A DNA stretch of 64,000 nt from Rhodoluna sp. KAS3 (GTDB lineage Bacteria; Actinomycetota; Actinomycetes; Actinomycetales; Microbacteriaceae): contig NZ_AP026910.1 of NCBI RefSeq assembly GCF_026000575.1, positions 186,001-250,000 of the forward strand, given 5' to 3'. This document shows positions 47,906-57,467 of this stretch, in pieces. A program made the position numbers and the translations under genes. Numbering within the stretch: position 1 is the first letter of the stretch; each line of letters opens with the position of its first letter. The notes beneath the pieces were generated by a model. It made no database searches. It saw nothing but the letters and a program-made list of their open reading frames with translations, and was not told the origin of the DNA.

Positions 47906-49710
47906 TTAGTCTTCAAACTCCAGCAGCACGGTTCCGGCCGGAACAGTCGTGCCAACCACAGCAGAGATTGACTTGATGACGCCGGTTTTGTGCGCGTTCA
48001 TCGGCTGTTCCATCTTCATGGCTTCAAGCACGACAACTAGGTCACCCTCGGTAACTGTGTCTCCAACAGCAACCGCAATCTTGACCACGGTCGACTGCAT
48101 CGGAGCCTTGAGCGCGTTGCCCGAAGCGACACCGCTACCAGCACTGGCTGACCCGTGGCTCTTGCGCTTTGGGGCAGCTCCGGCAATTGCCGGTCCAGCA
48201 ACTCCGGCACGGCAGCTAGCAGGCGCTTCGGCAGTGAAACCTCGATGCGCCTTGCCGTCAACCTCAACCACAACGTTGTTGCGTTCTGCAATTTCACCGG
48301 TAGGTTCGGCAACGCCAGTCCCAAGCAGGAATGTCGTTCACCCACTCGGTCTCGATCCAACGGGTGTAGATGCCAAATTTGTTTGCCTGCTCGTCACCGA
48401 TAAAGGCTGGGTCGTTCACAAATCTTGCGGTGGAACGGAAGCACGGTCGGAAGACCAGACAACTTCCATCTCAGCAAGTGCTCGGCGTGAGCGAGCAAGG
48501 GCCTCTTTGCGAGTTGCGCCGGTCACGATTAGCTTTGCCACCATCGAGTCGAACGAACCTGAGATCTCGTCACCGGCTCCAACACCGGTGTCAACGCGCA
48601 CGCCAGGGCCTGAAGGCGCCTTGAATACGTGCACTGGGCCAGGTGCCGGCATAAAGTTGCGGCCGGCGTCTTCACCGTTGATGCGGAATTCGAATGAGTG
48701 GCCCTTGACCACTGGGTCGGCGTAGTCAAGCACGCCACCCTCGGCTAGGCGGAACTGCTCGCGCACTAGGTCAAGGCCGGTAACTTCTTCAGAAAACCGG
48801 GTGCTCAACCTGAAGGCGGTGTTGACCTCGAGGAATGAGATTGTGCCGTCCTGAGCGACCAAGAACTCACAGGTACCGGCGCCCTGGTAGCCAACCTCTT
48901 TTAAGATTGCCTTTGATGATTCGTAAAGGCGGCGGTTCTGCTCTTCGGTCAAGAACGGGGCCGGTGCCTCTTCGACAAGTTTCTGGTGGCGGCGCTGCAG
49001 TGAGCAGTCGCGGGTAGAGACCACAACAACATTTCCGTAGGCGTCAGCCAAGCACTGGGTTTCCACGTGGCGTGGCTTCTCAAGGTACTTCTCAACAAAG
49101 CACTCGCCGCGACCAAGGCTGCAATTGCCTCACGGGTTGCCGACTCAAATAGTTCAGCGACTTCCTCGGTCTTATAGGCAACCTTGATTCCGCGGCCACC
49201 GCCACCGATGCCGCTTTGATGGCCAACCGGTAGGCCGTGCTGGGCAACAAACTCAAGAACTTCTCGGCGCCCGATACTGGGTCAAGGTTCCGGGTGCCAG
49301 CGGGGCGCCAGCTTTTTCAGCCACGTGGCGGCTGGAAACCTTGTCGCCGAGTTGCTCAATCGCACGAGGTGATGGGCCAATCCAAATAATCCCAGCATCG
49401 ATAACGGCCTGCGCAAACGCCGCATTCTCGGCAAGGATCCGTAACCAGGGTGACACCGCATCGGCACCCGACTTCTTGGCAATAGCCAGAATCTTCTCGA
49501 TCACCAGGTAGGTCTCAGGGCCAGTGGTGCCGTGCAGGCATAAGCCTCGTCGGCCAGCTTTACGTGCATTGCATCGCGGTCATTGGTCCTGCATAAACAG
49601 CCACCGACAAAATGCCGGCATCCTTAGCCGCACGCGCAATGCGCACCAGCAATCTCGCCGCGGTTAGCAATCAGGACCTTGGTGATTTTCTTCTGAGTAG
49701 ATGAAGTCAT
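47906..49710 (-). pseudogene. Acyl-CoA carboxylase alpha subunit (biotin carboxylase + biotin carrier), frameshifted
   Basis: An actinobacterial AccA3-type subunit of about 600 residues. N-terminus MTSSTQKKITKVLIANRGEI (49710); biotin carboxylase segments [42 protein letters not shown]-grasp part [19 protein letters not shown] and [21 protein letters not shown]-terminal biotin carrier domain with the biotinyl Lys in [10 protein letters not shown]. Frame breaks include GAGATTGCTGGTGCG (extra base), TATGCCTGCAC for TATGCCCTGCAC, and GTGTCACCCTGGTTACGGATCC, where one inserted and one deleted base turn HPGYGFL into SPWLRIL. Its partners, beta and epsilon subunits, are intact at 54.7-56.6 kb and BirA at 56.7 kb. 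Confidence 0.88.
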
Positions 49711-49778
49711 AATCCCCCAAGCCTATTGGCAAAAATGCCCAAATTATTGGCAGTGAGATCACAAAAAAATCACAAAAA

Positions 49779-50419
49779 CTACTGTGACAACTGCCAGAGG
49801 CTGGTGTATTCGATTCCCAGGCTCAAGACCAGCTCGCGCAGTGTCGGGCAGTGATAGACCGATGACGGTGTGTGCATCGCCCTCGATTGACTTCAAAAAG
49901 GCCCCACCGAGACCATCGATGGTGAATGCGCCGGCAACCTTTAGTGGCTCGCCGGTGGCCACGTATGCGTCAATTTCACGATCTGAAATGTCGGCAAAAT
50001 GCACGATGGATTTTGAGACTTTTCCGGTTGCCGGGGGCAGCACACCCGGGCGTGGGTCACGATTGTCGATCACCAGTGGCCCGAGTACAGAACTCCGGAA
50101 CGCCCCCGCATGGCCATCCAACGTGCTCGCGCTACTTCTGGCTCGTGCGGTTACCGAGTGCTCGCCGTCAAATTCCAGGGATGAATCACAACCGATAATC
50201 ACGGCATTGCGGGCATCCGGGTGGTCAATGACAGCCTCAGCTTTTGCTTTAGCCAGAATGTGCACCATGTCGGCGGTGTTCTGAATCAACCCCATCGAGC
50301 TGCACGATCGGCGACCAGGTCTTCATCGACGCCCGGGGCAATCGTGGTTGGTTCAATACCGCCGATCTAAGCAGGCTGAGTCGGGCAGGAGAGGTAGATG
50401 CAAGAACTAAACGAGTCAC
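49779..50419 (-). pseudogene. maf: Maf-like nucleotide pyrophosphatase, frameshifted
   Basis: A Maf/Ham1-fold nucleoside triphosphate pyrophosphatase. The N-terminus VTRLVLASTSPARLSLLRSA is unmistakable (GTG 50419; GTG 50437 is an alternative). The catalytic Asp region appears as VIIGCDSSLEFDGE. Frame is lost in TCGGCGGTATTG (a G missing), GGTAACCGCACG for GGTAAACCGCACG (the KPHEPEVAR segment), CACTGGTGATC for CACTGGGTGATC, and near CTGCCCGACACTG, after which the true end reads LRELVLSLGIEYTSLWQLSQ. It may hydrolyse modified or canonical NTPs; in Actinobacteria it commonly lies beside the carboxylase genes. Confidence 0.85.
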
Positions 50420-50444
50420 ACCGATACTCTGGCACACTTATAGG

Positions 50445-51685
50445 GTGAGTAAAACTACAAACTGGGTCGGCCAAGAATCTTGAACTAACCATTGAAAAGG
50501 TTGCCCACGGCGGCATCTTTGTTGCCCGTCACGATGGGCGAGTGGTTTTTGTATCGCACGTTCTGCCTGGCGAAGAAGGTAAAGGCTGTGGTCTACGAAG
50601 ACCGCGGTGGCTCATTTTGCCGCGCCGAACCGACTGAAATTTTGGTTGCCTCACCAGACCGCGTAACCCACTTTTGGAAGCAGGCCGGACCTGGCGGTGC
50701 CGGTGGTGCCGAATTTGGTCACATCAAGTTGGCTCGTCAGCGTGAGTTGAAAGCTGACGTTATTGAAGAAGCCCTCCAGCGTATGGCTGGCATCGAATTG
50801 CGCCCGGTGGTTGAGGCGGCGCCTGGCGACGATGAGGCAAACGGCCTCGGATACCGCACCCGCGTGCAGCTTCACGTAGACGAAGCAGGCACAGTTGGCC
50901 CTTATCGTGAGCGCAGCCACGAGGTAGTCAAGGTTCGCGATCTGCCATTGGCAGTCGAAGAAATTCGCGAGACCGAAATGCACAACAAGAACTTTCAGGA
51001 TGTCCGAAAGATTGAAGTTTCGGCATCTAGCACCGGCCAGGTCCAGTGGAGAATCGACAACAAGGTCAAGGGCGACGAACGCCTAGTTGAGCGTGCAGCT
51101 GGCCGCACCTTCCGCATTAGCGGTGGCGGTTTCTGGCAGGTCCACAAGAAGGCAGCCGACCTTTTGGCATCCTGCGTGAACGACATGGTTCAGGCCGTTG
51201 GAATTGATAAAGAAGCTGACAACCTTGATCTTTACGGCGGTGTTGGATTGTTCACCAGCGCACTTGCTGGTCGTGTGGGCAAGGACTTGCGAATGACTTC
51301 AGTTGAGTCATTCCGTCAGGCCACCGATGACGCAACACTGAACCTCTCTGACCTGCCTAAGGTCAAAGCGGTCTGTGCTCCGGTTGAGCGCTTCTTGAAC
51401 GAGAAGGTGGGCAACCTGGACAAGGGCGGAAAAACCGCCAGCCCGCGTAACTCAACCATCGTGCTTGACCCACCACGCGCCGGTGCCGGTGCCAAGGTGG
51501 TTGATCAGTTGATGAAGATTGCACCAAAGCACATTGTTTACGTAGCCTGCGATCCAATCGCGCTGGCCAGAGACCTCAAGCAGTTCCTTGCCGGTGACTA
51601 CCAGCTAAAGGAATTGCGAGCTTTTGATCTGTTCCCACACACCCACCACGTTGAGTGTGTTGCCAGCCTGGTGAGAAAGAGCTAA
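50445..51685 (+). pseudogene. TrmA/RumA-family RNA (uracil-5-)methyltransferase, frameshifted at the N-terminus
   Basis: A TRAM-domain plus SAM methyltransferase of about 410 residues. The TRAM part reads LELTIEKVAHGGIFVARHDG and VVFVSHVLPGEE before the frame breaks at about 50578, where GAAGAAGGTAAAGG carries an extra G. Another frame break occurs near 50460, just after the GTG start. From 50580 on the frame is clean: QVHKKAADLL, the SAM region LYGGVGLFTSALAG, then VLDPPRAGAG and YVACDPIALARDL with the catalytic Cys (VACDP). No [4Fe-4S] cysteine cluster is seen. It probably methylates a uridine in 23S rRNA or tRNA. It marks the right end of the indel-rich tract. Confidence 0.82.
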
Positions 51686-51687
51686 AC

Positions 51688-52362
51688 ATGCAAGACGCGA
51701 GCCTAGCCGCCACCAACCGCGAAATCTGCGTTGGCATCGTTGATGACCACGATGCCATTCGGTTTGCTTTCCGCGGAGTTTGTGAGGAGTACGGGCTTCA
51801 GTTTTGCGGTGCCTCAGACACAGTTGCCGGCCTATTGGCTCTCAATTCAGAACACACCTGCGATGTGGTGGTGCTCGACCTCTCGCTAGCCGATGGTTCA
51901 ATCATCACCGACAACGTCAAGGCCATTCTTCAGGCTGGTAGCCAGGTGCTGATTTTTAGCATCGCCGATAAGCGCGCCCAGGTAGCCTCTGCTCTCAAGG
52001 CGGGCGCTGCGGCCCTGGTCCGTAAGTCACAGTCCATGGATGATCTGGTGAAGGCGATTCGCCTAGTTGCCCTCGGGGTTGTGGTTAACAACACTGAGAC
52101 TTCTGCGGTGATTGATGCTGACGTAGTTTTCAAGGAGCAGGCCAACCTTTCGCCGCGCGAACGCGAAGTTCTGACGCTCTACGCATCGGGGTTTGCATTG
52201 AAGCAGGCGGCAGCCGAGATGAACATTGCGCAGAGCACTGCCAAAGAATTGATCGACCGAGTGCGTGCAAAGTATTCATCCGCGGGTAGACCAACTTCGA
52301 CCAAAACCGACCTGCTGCTACGTGCCATTGAAGACGGAATTCTTGAAGAGGGGCCGCAGTAA
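51688..52362 (+). CDS. LuxR/NarL-family response regulator
   Basis: 224 residues from the ATG at 51688, two bases after the methyltransferase stop. The receiver domain shows GIVDDHDAIRFAF, the phospho-acceptor Asp64 in VVVLDLSLADG, and Lys in ALVRKSQS. The C-terminal LuxR-type helix-turn-helix is ANLSPREREVLTLYASGFAL, with EMNIAQSTAKELIDRVRAKY as its recognition part. Its kinase is the next gene, 2 bases away. Targets are not evident. Confidence 0.92.
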   Translation: MQDASLAATNREICVGIVDDHDAIRFAFRGVCEEYGLQFCGASDTVAGLLALNSEHTCDVVVLDLSLADGSIITDNVKAILQAGSQVLIFSIADKRAQVASALKAGAAALVRKSQSMDDLVKAIRLVALGVVVNNTETSAVIDADVVFKEQANLSPREREVLTLYASGFALKQAAAEMNIAQSTAKELIDRVRAKYSSAGRPTSTKTDLLLRAIEDGILEEGPQ

Positions 52363-52364
52363 CC

Positions 52365-53555
52365 ATGTACATTTTTCGTAGCCGACCAACCAAGAGCTTT
52401 GCGGTCAACCGAATCGTCAAACTTATTGCCCGCGTGCTTTCAATCGGCTTGGTTATCTCTAGTGCCGAAATTTATCTGTACGGATTTGCTCAGCTGCCAC
52501 TGCTGAATGCCCCGCTAGCTACCGCATTCTTGTTTTTGCACATTGCCTCACTGGCCTGGATTATTTACGGTGCCTGGTTCACTGAGCGCCCTGCCTATTC
52601 GCAGCGAGGGTACACCATTGTCTCGGTGCTGCTGGTTTTTACCTGGCAATTTCAGGTTCCAGACCCAAGTATTTTGCCCGATGGTTATCACCCGTGGGTT
52701 TGGTGGGTAATTGGCACTGCCGGTATTGCCGCAGCGGTTTCACTGCCTTTGGTTTGGGGTCTCACCTACCTAATCGGTATTCCGGTGGTTTGGTTCTTTG
52801 TTCAGATTTCGCCAGCCGGCGGCAGCGCTGAGGCGTTCGGTGCTTTCAAAGACAGCATGTACACCGCTCTATTTAGCTCGTCCTTTTCGCTGCTCCTCCT
52901 GCTGCTAATTGACCAAGCTGAGAAAACCGATGAAGCCGCGCAGGCCGCTGCCGAGGCAGAGGCCGAGCGTGCCCGCATCGACGCCATCGAGCAGGAACGC
53001 TCGCGCGTGGACTCATTGGTTCACGACAAAGTTTTGACTACGCTCTTGGTCACGGCCAAAGCAAACGATCCGCAGCGAATCTCAGAGGCCAAGGCGCTCG
53101 CCGATGCAGCTATCAAAGCGCTCGAAGATGATGCCTTCACCATTGACTCAACCAAGAGCGACATCACGTCATTTAGTCTTTTCGGTGCATTCCTTGAGAC
53201 GGTCAAAACCGACTACCCAGATGTCACGATTCGTGAGACCGGGGCAAGCGACTTACAGATTCCAAATCGAGTCGCCGCTGCGCTGAGCGAGGCCACAATC
53301 CAGGCCATCACAAACTCTAAGCAGCACGCTGGCCCCGGTGCCGAGTGTGTGGTTCGCATGAAGGGTGGCGCCAACGGCATCAAGATCGTGATCAAAGATG
53401 ACGGTAAAGGCTTCCGGCCTTCGCGCGTTCCGAAAAACCGTTTGGGTTTGAGGCTTTCGATCATCAATCGTGTTGAGTCGGTTGGTGGAACAGTCAAGAT
53501 TGACTCGGCTCCTGGCCGCGGTTCGGCAATTATTTTGGAATGGAACAACGCATGA
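52365..53555 (+). CDS. Membrane sensor histidine kinase
   Basis: 396 residues. The N-terminal half holds five to six membrane helices without a clear extracellular sensor loop. A coiled coil (about 185-215, Ala/Glu-rich) leads to the phospho-acceptor region SLVHDKVLTTLLV with His220. The ATPase domain has an N box ATIQAITNSKQHAGPG and the G boxes DDGKGFRPSRVPKNRLGL and APGRGSAIILEW. This arrangement matches NarL-system kinases. Its ATGA overlap with the next gene means all three proteins are probably made together, suggesting a signalling unit that includes a membrane partner. Confidence 0.88.
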   Translation: MYIFRSRPTKSFAVNRIVKLIARVLSIGLVISSAEIYLYGFAQLPLLNAPLATAFLFLHIASLAWIIYGAWFTERPAYSQRGYTIVSVLLVFTWQFQVPDPSILPDGYHPWVWWVIGTAGIAAAVSLPLVWGLTYLIGIPVVWFFVQISPAGGSAEAFGAFKDSMYTALFSSSFSLLLLLLIDQAEKTDEAAQAAAEAEAERARIDAIEQERSRVDSLVHDKVLTTLLVTAKANDPQRISEAKALADAAIKALEDDAFTIDSTKSDITSFSLFGAFLETVKTDYPDVTIRETGASDLQIPNRVAAALSEATIQAITNSKQHAGPGAECVVRMKGGANGIKIVIKDDGKGFRPSRVPKNRLGLRLSIINRVESVGGTVKIDSAPGRGSAIILEWNNA

Positions 53556-54517
53556 TTCCGGTACCTAGATGGGCAGTCTCTGTTGTTGCCATGATGTTTT
53601 GCGTCTATCCGTCAATCCTGGCGCTGGTCGGCTACGGCGAGTCATCGACTCCGATTTAGTTGATCATTTCGGTGGCGCTGTATTTGGCCGGCGTAATTCC
53701 TACTCTGACCATGTTTGAACTTCTCAAGCTTCCTCGTTGGCTGGCTGCATTCAACCTAGGTATAGCTGTGATTATCCCCGCCCTGCTTTTGCCAGGCATC
53801 GATCCTTCGCAGGTTGGTGACTATTCAACCTGGTTCGTGGGCGCAATTGCCAGCCTTTCAGCGGCCACCGCCTTTAGAGATCGAATCACTTTTGCCCTGC
53901 TCATGGTGATTGTGGTGTCGGCTCAGGTAATCATCTGGGGTGGCGCTGGCGCCATCATGGGTACCGGTGTGGTGGGCGCTGTGATTTTCTTTGTCGTTGG
54001 TGCTCTGATGTCAAAGGGTATTCGCGGAACACAATCAGCCGCCGAGGAGTATCGAGCCAAGTTGCGTAAGACACTGGCGAACACGGCGTTCGTAACGGCA
54101 TCACGTGAAGAACACAAGCGTCGCATTGCCGAAGCCCTGGTTCAATCGGTTCCGCAGCTTCGTGAGATTGCTCAGACCCCGGGTGAATTTGCCCCAGATC
54201 TAAAGCAGCGTTCTGAGCTGCTAGAGGCTGCTCTTCGCGATGAAATCCGTGGTCGAGGCCTAATCAACCCAGCCATTAAGCAGGCCGTTCTGGGCGCCCG
54301 TGGCCGCGGCATCGAGGTAATTCTGCTCGATGAGGGTGGGCTCGATGACGCCACCACCACAGAGCGCGATGCAATCCTGCTGGAGGCCGCTAAAGCCATT
54401 GATTCGGTTGAGGCTGGGCGCATCACTCTGCGTGCCCCCCAGGGCGAGCAGTGGCGTGTGACGCTAATGGCAACCCGCTCCGGTGTTACCGCGCCGGACC
54501 TCTGGTTGAAGTTCTAG
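53552..54517 (+). pseudogene. Membrane protein of the two-component operon, split by an in-frame TAG
   Basis: The ATG at 53552 overlaps the kinase stop (ATGA). The frame reads MIPVPRWAVSVVAMMFCVYP, continues to codon 35, meets TAG at 53657-53659, and then stays open in the same frame for 285 codons (TTG 53660 to 54517). The first part is a membrane helix; after the stop come further helices (about five in all) and, from about residue 140 of the long part, a soluble coiled-coil domain with many charged residues. Translation could restart at the TTG, but no ribosome site precedes it. Mutation, sequence error or read-through are the options. I do not recognise the family. Confidence 0.7.
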
Positions 54518-54519
54518 TT

Positions 54520-54553
54520 AAATAAAAACCGGTGGCCCCGAAGGACCACCGAT
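54520..54553 (-). terminator. Minus-strand intrinsic terminator
   Basis: On the minus strand CGGTGG, loop, CCACCG is followed by GTTTTTATTT. It ends at the 3' boundary of the operon on the other strand. It sits about 150 bases beyond the accE terminator, so it would end some separate transcript from the 54.55-54.66 kb segment, or act as a backup. Confidence 0.6.
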
Positions 54554-54582
54554 TCTTTCCCCAATCAGGTATTTGCCTGACC

Positions 54583-54628
54583 CCAAGTGTTTAGTTCGTT
54601 CCCCTGATACGTGAACTAAACCTCTTGG
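54583..54628 (-). other. Strong intergenic dyad, possible structured RNA
   Basis: GTTTAGTTC (54589-54597) mirrors GAACTAAAC (54613-54621) exactly, and flanking CCAAG (54583-54587) pairs with CTTGG (54624-54628), so a 14-bp two-part stem with a 15-base loop forms. A smaller hairpin, TCAGG/CCTGA, is at 54565-54580, and a terminator lies beyond. Three successive hairpins in about 110 bases with no gene suggest a small RNA on the minus strand, although a protein-binding palindrome is equally possible. It matches no RNA family I know. Confidence 0.4.
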
Positions 54629-54664
54629 TTTAAGTATGAATTGTGCCGAGGGCAGCGCGCTACC

Positions 54665-54691
54665 AAAAACTGTCCCCTCTTCGGGGGACTG
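54665..54691 (-). terminator. Intrinsic terminator of the carboxylase beta-epsilon operon
   Basis: On the minus strand AGTCCCC, loop CGAAGA, GGGGACAGTTTTT. It lies about 27 bases after the accE stop and has the usual GC stem plus T-run. Confidence 0.8.
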
Positions 54692-54717
54692 CCGGTAACG
54701 ATTGAATACCGGGAAAT

Positions 54718-54969
54718 TTAGTTCAAGCCGGAACGGTAGGCACCGCGCCACTGGCCTGGCCCCGGAATTACCGGGTGTCTGAGCTGGGCAACGTTACGCG
54801 ACCAACTTGACTTCAGTGGGCGCTCATAGCCGGTAGCGGCTGCCGCTTCTTCTGCATGAAACGCCTCGAGCACGGCGATAACTGTTGCCAGCTCCTCGGC
54901 TTTCGGCGCGCCAGAAACCACCTGCAGGGCCGCCTGCAGGTCGTCTGGTTGCTCTGGTGATTGCGTCAT
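54718..54969 (-). CDS. accE: Acyl-CoA carboxylase epsilon subunit
   Basis: A small (83-residue) accessory subunit of actinobacterial acetyl/propionyl-CoA carboxylase. The central stretch APKAEELATVIAVLEAF is the typical helix and the C-terminal WSRNVAQLRHPVIPGPGQWRGAYRSGLN tail (landmarks HPVIPGPGQWRGAY) is diagnostic. It starts 1 base inside the beta-subunit stop. Epsilon binds and stabilises the beta core. Confidence 0.9.
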   Translation of the reverse strand: MTQSPEQPDDLQAALQVVSGAPKAEELATVIAVLEAFHAEEAAAATGYERPLKSSWSRNVAQLRHPVIPGPGQWRGAYRSGLN

Positions 54970-56588
54970 TAGAGCGGAATGTTTCCGTGCTTCTTTGGCG
55001 GAAGGTTCGAGCGCTTGGTGCGAAGAGCACGTAGCGCCTTGATTACCTGAATGCGGGTGGCGCTTGGCTCGATAATTCCGTCCAGCTCGCCACGCTCGGC
55101 AGCCAAGAATGGGCTGGCTACGTTGTAGGTGTACTCAGCTGCCAACTTTGCGCGAACCGCGGCAACATCCATGCCGGCTTCTTCAGCCTTTTTGATTTGA
55201 TCTCGGAACAAGATGTTGACCGCACCCTGGCCACCCATAACCGCGATTTCAGCGGTTGGCCAAGCCAGGTTGATGTCGGCACCGAGCTGCTTTGAACCCA
55301 TCACGATGTACGCGCCACCGTAGGCCTTGCGGGTGATTACGGTTACCAGAGGAACAGTTGCTTCGGCGTAGGCGTAAAGCAGTTTGGCTCCGCGGCGAAT
55401 AACGCCGGCCCACTCCTGGTCGGTGCCAGGTAGGTAGCCAGGTACGTCTACCAAAGTCAAAATTGGAATCGAGAAGGCATCGCAGAATCGCACAAATCGA
55501 GCGGCCTTTTCGCCGGCTTCAATGTTGAGGGTTCCGGCCATTTGCTGTGGCTGGTTTGCCACGATACCCACGCTGCGGCCGTCTACTCGAGCAAAGCCAA
55601 TCAGAATATTTGGCGCAAATAGTGGCTGCACCTCAAGGAACTCATTGTCATCAACAATGCCTTCGATGACAGTCTTCATGTCATACGGCTGGTTTGGTGA
55701 GTCCGGGATGATGGTGTCCAGCGCACGGTCGTCATCGGTGACTTCAAGTTCACCTTCAGGTGCGTAGACCACAGTCTCAGAGAGGTTGTTCTCAGGCAGG
55801 TAGCTCAATAGCGCACGAGCGTAGTCAATCGCGTCAGTCTCGTCGTCTGCTAGGTAGTGGGCAACACCCGAGCGCTCGTTGTGGGCGCGGGCGCCACCAA
55901 GCTCTTCCATGCCAACGTCTTCACCGGTTACGGTCTTGATTACGTCTGGGCCGGTAACAAACATGTTGGAGGTTTTGTCGACCATGATCACAAAGTCGGT
56001 TAGCGCAGGGGAATAAACCGCGCCTCCGGCAGCAGGGCCCATGATGATGGAAATCTGCGGAATCACACCAGATGCCATGGTGTTGCGCTTGAAAATTTCG
56101 CCGTACTTACCGAGGGCAATAACACCCTCTTGAATACGGGCACCACCTGAATCAAGGATTCCAATCATTGGTACACCGGTCGCGATGGCAAGATCCATAA
56201 TCTTGATGATCTTGTTACCGGCAGCCTCACCGAGCGAGCCACCAAAAATTGTGAAGTCCTGAGAGAACAGTGCAACCTGACGACCGTGGATGGTTCCAAC
56301 ACCGGTAACTACAGCGTCACCGTAAGGGCGGTTCTTATCCATGCCGAATGCGGTTGAGCGGTGACGAACGTATTCGTCTAGTTCAACAAATGATCCCGGG
56401 TCCAGCAGCATCTCAATGCGCTCGCGAGCGGTGTTCTTGCCTTTGGCGTGCTGCTTTGCAATCGCAGTTTCACCGGCAGCCGTTACGGCCTCGTGGTAGC
56501 GCTGACGCAAGTCTTCGAGTTTGCCCTTGGTGGTGGCAATCTCTGGGTTCAACCTGATGGCGCTAGTGAAGGTGTTCTCAAAGGTCAT
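54969..56588 (-). CDS. Acyl-CoA (acetyl/propionyl-CoA) carboxylase beta subunit
   Basis: The carboxyltransferase subunit that moves CO2 from biotin to acyl-CoA. ATG at 56588 ([11 protein letters not shown]); an alternative GTG lies 9 bases upstream. The 539 residues hold two crotonase-like halves with the oxyanion loops [17 protein letters not shown] and [12 protein letters not shown] in the first, and [14 protein letters not shown] plus [16 protein letters not shown] in the second. The partner alpha subunit gene lies 5 kb away. Such complexes supply malonyl- or methylmalonyl-CoA for lipid synthesis. The choice of acyl-CoA cannot be made by eye. Confidence 0.93.
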   Translation of the reverse strand: MTFENTFTSAIRLNPEIATTKGKLEDLRQRYHEAVTAAGETAIAKQHAKGKNTARERIEMLLDPGSFVELDEYVRHRSTAFGMDKNRPYGDAVVTGVGTIHGRQVALFSQDFTIFGGSLGEAAGNKIIKIMDLAIATGVPMIGILDSGGARIQEGVIALGKYGEIFKRNTMASGVIPQISIIMGPAAGGAVYSPALTDFVIMVDKTSNMFVTGPDVIKTVTGEDVGMEELGGARAHNERSGVAHYLADDETDAIDYARALLSYLPENNLSETVVYAPEGELEVTDDDRALDTIIPDSPNQPYDMKTVIEGIVDDNEFLEVQPLFAPNILIGFARVDGRSVGIVANQPQQMAGTLNIEAGEKAARFVRFCDAFSIPILTLVDVPGYLPGTDQEWAGVIRRGAKLLYAYAEATVPLVTVITRKAYGGAYIVMGSKQLGADINLAWPTAEIAVMGGQGAVNILFRDQIKKAEEAGMDVAAVRAKLAAEYTYNVASPFLAAERGELDGIIEPSATRIQVIKALRALRTKRSNLPPKKHGNIPL

Positions 56589-56689
56589 GAAAAACACTCT
56601 ACCGATGTAATTGGGCCATTCCTTTGAAGGTTAGCCACTGCACTTTGGCTATTTGCCTGTCAAAAATCTACAGAGAGTAACCTTAGGGC

Positions 56690-57463
56690 ATGGATTTCGC
56701 AGTAAGTGCCGGTTTGGCTTCAAGTTTTGAGTTTGTTCCTGAGACCGGGTCAACCAACACCGATTTGATTGCCAAATCAGCCCAGCTGAGCGATTTTTCG
56801 GTCAAGGTAGCTGGATTCCAAAATGCAGGACGCGGCCGGTCGGGTCGTCAGTGGTTAGCTCCTGCCGGCAGCTCACTGTTCGTATCAGTGCTTTTGAAGC
56901 CGCAAAACGTGCCGGCCAGCAAGTTCTCTTGGTTACCGCTTTTGGCAGGTTTGGCCATGAATCGAGCTGTTTCTGACCTAATCGCTCCAGCGCGTTCAAG
57001 TTTGAAATGGCCCAATGACGTTTTGGTCGGAGAGCAAAAAATCTCCGGCGTATTGAGTGAGCTAGTGCCCGACCTGAGCGGTGTGGTGATCGGTGCCGGA
57101 TTAAATGTGAGCCAAGAACAGGGTGACCTGCCAATTGAGTCAGCCACTTCACTTAGGTTGCAGGGCGCACACACTTTGGAACACGATCAGGTGCTCGCGC
57201 GCTATCTGGGCCACCTAAAAGATCTTTATCAGCGGTTTGTTGCTAATCAGGGTGATGCCGTTGCTTCAGGTCTACGTTTCTCGGTCATCGATGAATGCGG
57301 CACTATCAATCGGCGCGTGAAGGCAATCATGCCGGGCGACACTGAAGTTTTGGGCGAGGCAGTTGGCATCGACGACAGTGGGCGCCTGATTTTGCTGCGT
57401 GGAGACTCAGGGCAGGTTTTTCCGGTTGCTGCCGGCGATATTGTTCACCTGCGACACAATTAA
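56690..57463 (+). CDS. birA: Biotin-protein ligase
   Basis: Attaches biotin to the Lys of the carboxylase carrier domain. 257 residues without the N-terminal DNA-binding domain of E. coli BirA, so it is a monofunctional group I ligase. The adenylate-binding motif GRGRSGRQWLAPAGSSLFVS is present, with ETGSTNTDL, KWPNDVLV and GVVIGAGLNVSQ. It diverges from the carboxylase beta gene across about 100 bases, so its target and its own gene are placed side by side. Confidence 0.95.
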   Translation: MDFAVSAGLASSFEFVPETGSTNTDLIAKSAQLSDFSVKVAGFQNAGRGRSGRQWLAPAGSSLFVSVLLKPQNVPASKFSWLPLLAGLAMNRAVSDLIAPARSSLKWPNDVLVGEQKISGVLSELVPDLSGVVIGAGLNVSQEQGDLPIESATSLRLQGAHTLEHDQVLARYLGHLKDLYQRFVANQGDAVASGLRFSVIDECGTINRRVKAIMPGDTEVLGEAVGIDDSGRLILLRGDSGQVFPVAAGDIVHLRHN

Positions 57464-57467
57464 CCCG

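Noticed and set aside
43934-50600. Programmed frameshifting in the phosphohexomutase or carboxylase genes
   Set aside because: The shifts are too many, go in both directions, hit six unrelated genes and lack slippery sites with downstream structures.
43934-50600. True pseudogenes from genome reduction
   Set aside because: Core catalytic motifs remain intact in every gene, the changes sit mostly in homopolymers, and the tract has sharp edges. Sequence error is more economical, though not proven.
53021-53206. Small ORFs antisense to the kinase ATPase region
   Set aside because: Shadows of the coding strand with biased composition and no ribosome site.
54518-54717. SRP RNA, tmRNA or a tRNA in the structured gap
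   Set aside because: No GGTTCGA-type T-loop, no tmRNA tag frame and no SRP loop sequence could be found on either strand.
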